Notes under the pieces: model-generated
The model's database searches: none
The model's input: the letters and a program-made list of their open reading frames with translations, nothing else
What the model was told of the DNA's origin: nothing
In this document: piece by piece, positions 6,264-11,627 of the stretch
Numbering within the stretch: the first letter of the stretch is position 1
How the letters are laid out: each line of letters opens with the position of its first letter
Source of the DNA: Proteobacteria bacterium SG_bin6
GTDB taxonomy: Bacteria > Pseudomonadota > Alphaproteobacteria > Sphingomonadales > Sphingomonadaceae
Reading direction: 5' to 3'
Assembly (NCBI GenBank): GCA_002083435.1
Contig: LWDJ01000025.1
Span: 1-11,627 of the forward strand
DNA: 11,627 nucleotides
Position numbers and translations under genes: made by a program

Positions 6264-7838
6264 ATGAGACCTGCTAGACTGATCGGAATTGATCAAGACC
6301 ATAACTTTTCGTTTGACGCTGGTTTCGGCCGGTTGAACGACTCTTCAGGAGCGCTCGCCAACAATATGGGATTTGCCACGATAGATTCTGGCACGTTTCA
6401 CGCCGATACATTGTTCGGCTTCGCCGCGCCGGGGCGTGGCGGCGGCGCGGGCGGTGGGGTTACCGGCTTTGCCGCGCTGAACGAGGATCAACGGGGTGGC
6501 GTCGGGCCGAACAACAAGCCGTCGCTCACCAACGCCGAAGCCGGGGCGCAGATCGGGCGGAACAACATCACCTGGAACGGCTCGGGCGTGCTGGGCCAGG
6601 CGGCGAGCGTCACTTATGCCTTCCGCTCCACCGCGCCGACGACGATGCCGGACGACACCGCCGGCTTCAGCCGCTTCAACGCGACCCAGATCATCCAGGC
6701 CGAGCGCGCGCTGCAAAGCTGGTCCGATGTCGCGCGCATCACCTTCAGCCGGGTGAGCAACGCCGACGGCTATAGCAATTCCGCCCAGATCCTGTTCGGC
6801 AATTACGCGACGGGCGCGGCGGGCGCCGCCGCCTTCGCCTATTTCCCGGGCACGGGCATTGGCGGTGATGTCTGGATCAACAGCTCGCTCAGCTACAATG
6901 TCAGCCCGGCCAATCTCAACTATGGCCGCCAGACGGTGACGCACGAAATCGGCCACGCGCTCGGCCTCAATCATCCGGGCGACTATAACGCCGGTAACGG
7001 CACCCCAACCTATGCCAACAGCGCCGTCTATTATGAGGATACGCGGCAATACACCATCATGAGCTATTGGTCGGAGGCGAACACGGGCGGCAATAATGGC
7101 GGCTATTACGCGGCCGCGCCGTTGCTCGACGATATCGCCGCGATCCAGCGTCTCTACGGGGCCAATACCGCCACACGCACCGGCAACGACGTTTACGGCT
7201 TCAACTCGACCACCGGCCGCGATTTCTACTCGGCCACGTCGGCGAGCACGCCGGTGATTTTCGCGGTATGGGACGCCGGCGGCAACGACACGTTCGACTT
7301 TTCGGGCTATAGCCAGAACCAGCGGATTGATCTGAACGACGGCAATTTCTCCAATGTCGGCGGGCTGATCGGCAATGTCGCGATCGCGTTGGGCGTCACC
7401 ATTGAGAATGCGATCGGCGGATCGGGCGCGGACACGATCATCGGCAACGAAGCCGCCAACACGATCCGCGGCGGCGCCGGCAATGACGTGATCGATGGCA
7501 ATGCCGGCGCGGATTCGCTCTATGGCGGCACTGGCGCCGACACCTTCCTGTTCGACCAGCTCTCGGACTCGTCACCCACCGCGATCGATCGCATCTTCGA
7601 TTTCACCTCGGGAAGCGACCGGATCGACCTATCGCGGATCGACGCGCGGACCAATGTAGCTGGGGACCAGGCGTTCACGCTGGTCACCTCGTTCACCGGG
7701 GTTTCGGGGCAGCTGACACGCAGCTACAGCGCGACGAACAACACCACGACGATCCGCGCCGACGTGAACGGCGATGGCGTGGCCGATTTCGTCCTCTATG
7801 TGAACGGCCAGATCGCCAGCACCGATCTGATCCTGTGA
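6264..7838 (+). CDS. Serralysin-family RTX zinc metalloprotease (M10), type I secreted
   Basis: A 524-residue secreted endopeptidase of the serralysin group. The zinc site HEIGHALGLNHP (residues 227-238) supplies His227, His231, His237 and catalytic Glu228; the Met-turn is Met266 with Tyr268, the usual fourth ligand. Five tandem nine-residue RTX units occupy about 385-429 (GGSGADTII, GNEAANTIR, GGAGNDVID, GNAGADSLY, GGTGADTFL) and bind calcium; the second is degenerate. A Peptidase_M10 C-terminal domain follows. The protein ends STDLIL, an Asp plus hydrophobic tail like known serralysin export signals, and there is no N-terminal Sec signal. ATG 6264 is favoured because GGAG lies six bases before it; a GTG at 6252 is in frame but has no good site. 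The first 85 or so residues, including a Gly-rich run near 57-65, precede the recognisable catalytic domain and are long for a serralysin propeptide. The neighbouring exporter is its likely route out. Confidence 0.95.
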   Translation: MRPARLIGIDQDHNFSFDAGFGRLNDSSGALANNMGFATIDSGTFHADTLFGFAAPGRGGGAGGGVTGFAALNEDQRGGVGPNNKPSLTNAEAGAQIGRNNITWNGSGVLGQAASVTYAFRSTAPTTMPDDTAGFSRFNATQIIQAERALQSWSDVARITFSRVSNADGYSNSAQILFGNYATGAAGAAAFAYFPGTGIGGDVWINSSLSYNVSPANLNYGRQTVTHEIGHALGLNHPGDYNAGNGTPTYANSAVYYEDTRQYTIMSYWSEANTGGNNGGYYAAAPLLDDIAAIQRLYGANTATRTGNDVYGFNSTTGRDFYSATSASTPVIFAVWDAGGNDTFDFSGYSQNQRIDLNDGNFSNVGGLIGNVAIALGVTIENAIGGSGADTIIGNEAANTIRGGAGNDVIDGNAGADSLYGGTGADTFLFDQLSDSSPTAIDRIFDFTSGSDRIDLSRIDARTNVAGDQAFTLVTSFTGVSGQLTRSYSATNNTTTIRADVNGDGVADFVLYVNGQIASTDLIL

Positions 7839-7843
7839 TCGTT

Positions 7844-7876
7844 GGCGAGGCGGGCGCTTCCAGTCCGCCTCGCTTT
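7844..7876 (+). terminator. Intrinsic terminator of the protease gene
   Basis: GCGAGGCGG (7845-7853) pairs perfectly with CCGCCTCGC (7865-7873), with an 11-base loop and an extra G-T wobble, followed by TTTCCC. It starts six bases beyond the TGA stop, the expected place for a Rho-independent terminator. Confidence 0.75.
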
Positions 7877-8002
7877 CCCAACATGGCGGCCGGGAGCGTT
7901 TTTCAGCGACGCGACCCCCCTGCCTCGGCATCGCTCGAGCGGCGTCGCCCGCGATCGCGACACCCCCCGGTCCGCTCCGGCTCCGATAATCCGTCGCGAA
8001 GC

Positions 8003-8034
8003 GGCCCGAAAGGATCAGGATCCTGGTCCGGGCC
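8003..8034 (-). terminator. Extended palindrome downstream of tRNA-Ser, possible terminator
   Basis: An 18-base near-perfect palindrome (8012-8029, centre GGATCC, one T-G mismatch) is flanked by GGCCC (8003-8007) and GGGCC (8030-8034), with four unpaired bases GAAA on one side. On the minus strand it lies 46 bases past the tRNA 3' end, and TTTC follows the inner stem. It may end the tRNA transcript. No gene is visible in the rest of 7877-8079. Confidence 0.4.
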
Positions 8035-8079
8035 GATGGCTGGGCCGGGAACATGACGGCATCCCAGGAAACACCGAAA

Positions 8080-8170
8080 TGGCGGAGCGGGAGGGATTCG
8101 AACCCTCGATACGCTTTTGACGTATACTCACTTTCCAGGCGAGCGCCTTCGACCACTCGGCCACCGCTCC
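8080..8170 (-). tRNA. tRNA-Ser (anticodon GGA)
   Basis: The minus strand folds as a class II tRNA. The acceptor stem GGAGCGG/CCGCTCC is followed by discriminator G and an encoded CCA. The anticodon stem CTCGC/GTGAG holds the loop CTGGAAA with anticodon GGA, reading UCC and UCU. A long variable arm with ATACG/CGTAT pairing, typical of serine tRNAs, is followed by the T arm GAGGG-TTCGAAT-CCCTC. The D-arm region TGGCCGAGTGGTCGAAGGC is also serine-like. The length is 91 bases with CCA. Confidence 0.96.
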
Positions 8171-8235
8171 GCATGCCGGGGGCCGAGCGCTAGCCGAGGG
8201 CGCCAGTAAGCGCAAGCAACCGCGTGCCATGCGGA

Positions 8236-8267
8236 AAGGCAGCGCCCCCAAGCGGGAACGCTGCCTT
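8236..8267 (-). terminator. Probable katG terminator
   Basis: AAGGCAGCG (8236-8244) and CGCTGCCTT (8259-8267) form a perfect 9-bp stem with a 14-base loop that can pair further (CCC with GGG). On the minus strand it lies 51 bases after the katG stop and ends in CTTTCC, a short U tract. It separates katG from the tRNA on the same strand. Confidence 0.55.
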
Positions 8268-8280
8268 CGTCGTCGGTCCG

Positions 8281-8310
8281 CCATCATCCCCACTTTCGCG
8301 GGAATGACGG
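8281..8310 (-). repeat. REP-like palindrome with a GAAA tetraloop
   Basis: Read on the minus strand, the core (8307-8284) folds into a continuous 10-bp stem capped by GAAA: TCATTCCCGC pairs with GTGGGGATGA using two G-U wobbles. On the plus strand the same two positions are mismatches, so the RNA form from the katG side is the better fold. Two outer C-G pairs extend it. Similar TCATTCCCGCGAAAGCGGG-type palindromes recur between genes in many alphaproteobacteria, from memory; only one copy is in this window. Confidence 0.5.
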
Positions 8311-8318
8311 ATCACCCC

Positions 8319-10523
8319 TCACGCCAGGTCGAAGCGATCGGCGTCCATCACCTTGGTCCAGGCCTTGGCGAAAGTTTCGAGGAACTTCGCCTCGCCATCG
8401 TCGCTCGCATAGACTTCGGCGAGCGCGCGCAGCTGCGAATTGGCGCCGAAGATCAGATCGACCCGCGAGCCGATCCAATCGGCGGCCCCGCTCACGCGGT
8501 CATGCGCGACATAGAGCTGCTCGCTGGCGTCGGCGGCCTGCCAGACATGGCTGGTGGTCGCGCTCAGCAGGTTGCGGAAGAAGTCGTTGCTGAGCACCCC
8601 CGGCCGGGTGGTGAACACGCCGTGGTCGGTGCCCGCGTGATTGGCGCCGAGCACGCGCAACGCCCCGACCAGCGCGGTCATCTCCGGCGCGCTGAGCCCG
8701 AGCAGCTGGGCGCGATCGACCAGCAGTTCCTCCGCCGAACGATCCTGCGGACCGTTCAGATAGTTGCGGAAGCCATCGGCCCTGGGTTCGAGCGGGGCGA
8801 AGCTGTGCGCGTCGGTCTGTTCCTGGCTCGCATCGGTGCGGCCGGGGGTGAAGGGCAGCGCCAGTTCGTGGCCGCCGGCCTTCGCCGCCGCCTCGATCGC
8901 CGCGACGCCGCCGAGCACGATCAGATCGGCGAGCGACACCTTCTTGCCGCCGCTGGCAGATGCGTTGAACTCGGCCTGGATGCCCTCGAGCGTGGCGAGC
9001 GTCTCGGCGAGCACCGCCGGTTCGTTCACCGCCCAGTCGCGCTGTGGCAGCAGACGGATGCGCGCGCCGTTCGCGCCGCCGCGCTTGTCCGAATGGCGGA
9101 AAGTCGAGGCCGAGGCCCAGGCGGTGCCGACCAGCCGGCCGATCGACAGCCCCGAGGCGAGCAGCTTCTGCTTGAGCGCGGCGATATCGGCCGCGTCGAT
9201 CAGCGGGTGATCGACCGCCGGCACCACGTCCTGCCAGATATAGTCGTGCGCCGGCACTTCCGGCCCGAGATAGCGCGGCTTCGGCCCCATGTCGCGATGG
9301 GTGAGCTTGAACCAGGCATCGGCGAAGGCTTGGGCGAACTCGTCGAAATTGTCGCGGAAATGGCGCGCGATCTTTTCGTATTCGGGATCGAAGCGGAGCG
9401 CCAGATCGGCGGTCGTCATCATCGGCGCGTGGCGCACCGCCGGGTCATGCGCGTCGGGCACCGTCCCTTGCGCCTCGGGGTTCTTGGGCGTCCATTGCTG
9501 CGCGCCCGCCGGGCTGCGGGTAAGCTCCCAATCATAGGCGAACAGCACCTCGAGATAGCTGTTGTCCCATGTGGTCGGCGTCGGGGTCCAGGCGCCCTCG
9601 ATGCCACTGGTGATGGTGTGGACGCCGTTGCCGCCGCCGAAGCTGTTCTTCCAGCCGAGCCCTTGCTGCTCGATCGGCGCGCCTTCGGGTTCGGGGCCGA
9701 CATATTGGCCGGGATCGCCCGCGCCGTGCGCCTTGCCGAACGCGTGGCCGCCGGCGATCAGCGCGACGGTCTCGTAATCGTTCATCGCCATCCGCGCGAA
9801 GGTCTCGCGGATGTCGCGCGCCGACGCCGCCGGATCGGGATTGCCGTTGGGGCCTTCGGGGTTGACGTAGATCAGCCCCATTTGCACTGCGGCGAGCCCG
9901 CCCGAAAGCTCGCGATCGCCCGAATAGCGCTCGTCGGCGAGCCATTCGCCCTCGGGGCCCCAATAAATGTCCGCCTCGGGCTCCCACACATCGACACGGC
10001 CGCCACCGAAGCCGGCGGTCTTGAAGCCCATCGATTCGAGCGCGCAATTGCCCGCCAGGATCATCAGATCGCCCCAGCTGAGCGCGCGGCCATATTTCTG
10101 CTTCACCGGCCACAGCAGCAGGCGCGCCTTGTCCAGATTGCCGTTATCCGGCCAGCTGTTGAGCGGGGCGAAGCGCTGCGTGCCCGAACCCGCGCCGCCG
10201 CGCCCGTCGCTGATGCGGTAAGTGCCGGCCGAGTGCCACGCCATGCGGATGAACAGCGGGCCGTAATGGCCATAATCGGCGGGCCACCAGGGCTGCGAGT
10301 CGGTCATCAGCGCGAAGATGTCCGCCTTCACCGCGCCGAGATCGAGCTTGGCGAATTCGGCGGCATAGTCGAAATCCGGCCCCAGCGGATCGACCAGGTT
10401 CGAATTCTGGGCGAGAATCGACAGATCGAGCGACTCCGGCCACCACATCTGGTTGCTGAGCTTCCACACCAACGCGGTGCGGCTGACTTTGCTGCCCATC
10501 GGGCATTTCGCTTCGACGTTCAT
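8319..10523 (-). CDS. katG: Catalase-peroxidase KatG
   Basis: A 734-residue bifunctional haem enzyme that removes hydrogen peroxide by catalase and peroxidase activity in the cytoplasm. The length fits the family (two peroxidase-like halves, the first catalytic). The distal site RMAWHSAGTYR gives Arg93, Trp96 and His97; the proximal haem ligand is His260 in GGHAFGK. The Met-Tyr-Trp adduct needed for catalase activity is complete: Trp96, Tyr219 (LIYVNPEGPNG) and Met245 (RMAMND). Family segments DSQPWWPADYGHYGPLFIR and TSGIEGAWTPTPTTWDN are also present. ATG 10523 is preceded by a strong GGAGG at five bases; the frame continues upstream to 10733 but without family sequence. It is divergent from bioF across 239 bases. 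I saw no OxyR-type site there; a loose TTTCAA-N17-TAACGG promoter is possible. It is likely induced by oxidative stress, by family analogy only. Confidence 0.97.
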   Translation of the reverse strand: MNVEAKCPMGSKVSRTALVWKLSNQMWWPESLDLSILAQNSNLVDPLGPDFDYAAEFAKLDLGAVKADIFALMTDSQPWWPADYGHYGPLFIRMAWHSAGTYRISDGRGGAGSGTQRFAPLNSWPDNGNLDKARLLLWPVKQKYGRALSWGDLMILAGNCALESMGFKTAGFGGGRVDVWEPEADIYWGPEGEWLADERYSGDRELSGGLAAVQMGLIYVNPEGPNGNPDPAASARDIRETFARMAMNDYETVALIAGGHAFGKAHGAGDPGQYVGPEPEGAPIEQQGLGWKNSFGGGNGVHTITSGIEGAWTPTPTTWDNSYLEVLFAYDWELTRSPAGAQQWTPKNPEAQGTVPDAHDPAVRHAPMMTTADLALRFDPEYEKIARHFRDNFDEFAQAFADAWFKLTHRDMGPKPRYLGPEVPAHDYIWQDVVPAVDHPLIDAADIAALKQKLLASGLSIGRLVGTAWASASTFRHSDKRGGANGARIRLLPQRDWAVNEPAVLAETLATLEGIQAEFNASASGGKKVSLADLIVLGGVAAIEAAAKAGGHELALPFTPGRTDASQEQTDAHSFAPLEPRADGFRNYLNGPQDRSAEELLVDRAQLLGLSAPEMTALVGALRVLGANHAGTDHGVFTTRPGVLSNDFFRNLLSATTSHVWQAADASEQLYVAHDRVSGAADWIGSRVDLIFGANSQLRALAEVYASDDGEAKFLETFAKAWTKVMDADRFDLA

Positions 10524-10762
10524 GGGAACCTCCGCTTCTCTCCTGAAGATGACGCGATCATCACCGTTACGCGCGCGCTTGTCCCGTTGAAAAACCCGCT
10601 CACTGTGATCGAAAGCCGCGCATGTCCGGTTGCCAGGGCCGACGATAGCAGCGCGGCCGGGGTCGCGCCCGCGTAGCGGACCGGGCGGGCGCGCTATTTG
10701 GCCCGAAATTGAAAGGCGCGCGCCGGTTTGCAAAGCGCGCGCGAAGGGCTAACCGCGCGGCC
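10524..10762. other. Divergent katG-bioF intergenic region
   Basis: This 239-base stretch must carry the start signals of both genes. Nearest katG is its ribosome site GGAGG (10533-10529). CGATCA and TGATCG arms about 45 bases apart flank the likely katG promoter zone but are short. The half next to bioF is very GC-rich with alternating GC runs (around 10715-10742). I see no small gene, RNA gene or clear regulator operator. Confidence 0.5.
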
Positions 10763-11627
10763 GTGCTTGCCCGTTTCACCGCCGATCTCGACCGGCTGCG
10801 CGCCGCCGATCGCCTGCGCCGGCTCGCGCCCCGGATCGGCGCCGATTTCGCCTCGAACGATTATCTCGGGCTCGCCGAATCGCCCGAACTGCGCGCGGCG
10901 GTGGGCGAGGCGATCGCGCGCGGGGTGCCGGTGGGCGCGGCGGGATCGCGGCTGCTGCGCGGCAACCATGCAGAGCATGAAGCGCTGGAGGCCGAAGCCG
11001 CCGCGTTCTTTGGCGCCGAAGCCGCGCTGTATCTGGGCACCGGGTTCAGCGCCAATGTCGCGATCGTCGCGACTTTGCCCGATCGCGGCGACCTGATCGT
11101 GTGGGATGCGCTGAGCCACGCCAGCACGCGCGAGGGGCTGCGGCTGGCGCGCGCGGAGAGCGTGGCGGCGCGGCACAACGATGCCGGCCATGTCGCCGAG
11201 CTGATCGCCGCCTGGCGCGCGCGCGGCGGGCGGGGGACGCCCTGGATCGCGGTGGAGAGCGTCTATTCGATGGAGGGCGACCGCGCCCCGATCGGCGCGC
11301 TTGCCGAGGTCGCGGCGCGGCATGATGCTGTGCTGATCGTCGATGAAGCGCACGCGACCGGCATCTTCGGCGCGGGGCGCGGGTTGAGCCACGGCCTCGC
11401 CGCCCCGCACATCGCGCTCCACACCTGCGGCAAGGCGCTAGGCGCATCGGGCGCGCTCGTCACGGGGCCGCGCGCGGCGATCGACCTGCTGATCAACCGC
11501 GCACGCGGCTTCGTCTATGCGACCGCGCCCTCGCCACTGATGGCGGCGGCGGTGCGCGCGAGCCTGAAGCTGGTCGCCGCGCCCGCGCGCGCCCGGCGGC
11601 TGGCGGCGCGGGTCGCCGCAGTCGGCG
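10763..11627 (+). CDS. bioF: 8-amino-7-oxononanoate synthase (BioF), 3' end beyond window
   Basis: The first 288 residues of a PLP-dependent alpha-oxoamine synthase, most like 8-amino-7-oxononanoate synthase, which joins pimeloyl-ACP (or -CoA) and alanine in biotin synthesis. Visible motifs are FASNDYLGLA (about 29-38), GAAGSRLLRGNHAEHEALE (about 58-76), YLGTGFSANVAIV (about 90-102), VESVYSMEGDRAPI (about 164-177), VDEAHATGIFG (about 193-203, with Asp194 and His197 contacting PLP) and HTCGKALGASGA, where Lys224 is the Schiff-base lysine. GTG 10763 is chosen because FTADLDRLRAADRLRRL is a normal BioF beginning; the nearest purine-rich site (AAGGG) is rather far, so the start is less certain. 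The close relative 5-aminolevulinate synthase is less likely, since the short N-terminus and motif wording fit BioF. No other bio gene is visible. Confidence 0.88.
   Translation, partial: MLARFTADLDRLRAADRLRRLAPRIGADFASNDYLGLAESPELRAAVGEAIARGVPVGAAGSRLLRGNHAEHEALEAEAAAFFGAEAALYLGTGFSANVAIVATLPDRGDLIVWDALSHASTREGLRLARAESVAARHNDAGHVAELIAAWRARGGRGTPWIAVESVYSMEGDRAPIGALAEVAARHDAVLIVDEAHATGIFGAGRGLSHGLAAPHIALHTCGKALGASGALVTGPRAAIDLLINRARGFVYATAPSPLMAAAVRASLKLVAAPARARRLAARVAAVG

Noticed and set aside
6153..6302. Extending the inhibitor gene upstream to the first ATG at 6302
   Set aside because: This would overlap the protease start region and add 50 residues with no signal-peptide character. Better ribosome sites lie at the internal ATGs 6152 and 6098.
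7629..8174. A 181-codon minus-strand frame spanning the protease 3' end, its terminator and the tRNA
   Set aside because: It covers the tRNA gene and a strong terminator, so it cannot be a sensible protein gene.
8229..10676. An 815-codon open frame on the plus strand opposite katG
   Set aside because: katG on the other strand has all family motifs. This frame is its antisense reading, with low-complexity Arg/Gly/Ala composition, and it also runs through hairpins.
10524..10762. An OxyR binding site upstream of katG
   Set aside because: I looked for the spaced ATAG/CTAT pattern and found nothing convincing; a lone GATAG is not enough.
1..11627. CRISPR array, insertion sequence or integrase
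   Set aside because: No regularly spaced repeats, transposase or recombinase motifs, or paired terminal repeats were seen.

Overview
The window is GC-rich DNA (roughly 65-70% by eye) from an alphaproteobacterium, most likely a sphingomonad. The pointers are an imuA-imuB cassette with an alphaproteobacterial LexA box (GTTC-N7-GTTC), the protein families and codon use, and a palindrome of a type I associate with sphingomonad intergenic regions. The genus is an inference.

Layout, left to right. (1) 1-1298, minus strand: imuB (its 3' part lies beyond the left edge) and imuA, SOS-inducible translesion-synthesis accessory genes, with a well-formed promoter and LexA operator just before imuA. (2) 1485-2369, minus: a secreted or lipobox-less periplasmic alpha/beta-hydrolase (esterase family) with a proline-rich linker. 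(3) 2507-7838: a complete-looking protease-secretion locus. On the minus strand, reading from the right, come an Inh/AprI-type metalloprotease inhibitor, a PrtD-type ABC exporter ATPase and an HlyD/PrtE-type membrane-fusion adaptor; the last two overlap by ATGA. On the plus strand, divergent from the inhibitor, is a serralysin-family RTX zinc protease with a C-terminal type I secretion signal. The protease is presumably the exporter's substrate and the inhibitor its safeguard in the producing cell. The TolC-type outer-membrane partner is not in the window. (4) 8080-8170, minus: tRNA-Ser(GGA) with an encoded CCA. (5) 8319-10523, minus: katG catalase-peroxidase, followed by two hairpins. (6) 10763 to the right edge, plus: bioF-type 8-amino-7-oxononanoate synthase, incomplete at its 3' end and divergent from katG.

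Nothing here is a wholly new system. The points that most deserve a second look are: the LexA operator lying on the -10 of a promoter that would give an almost leaderless imuA mRNA; the 122-base imuA/imuB coding overlap; the divergent protease/inhibitor arrangement, with an inhibitor that has no obvious signal peptide; and the long non-catalytic N-terminus of the serralysin.
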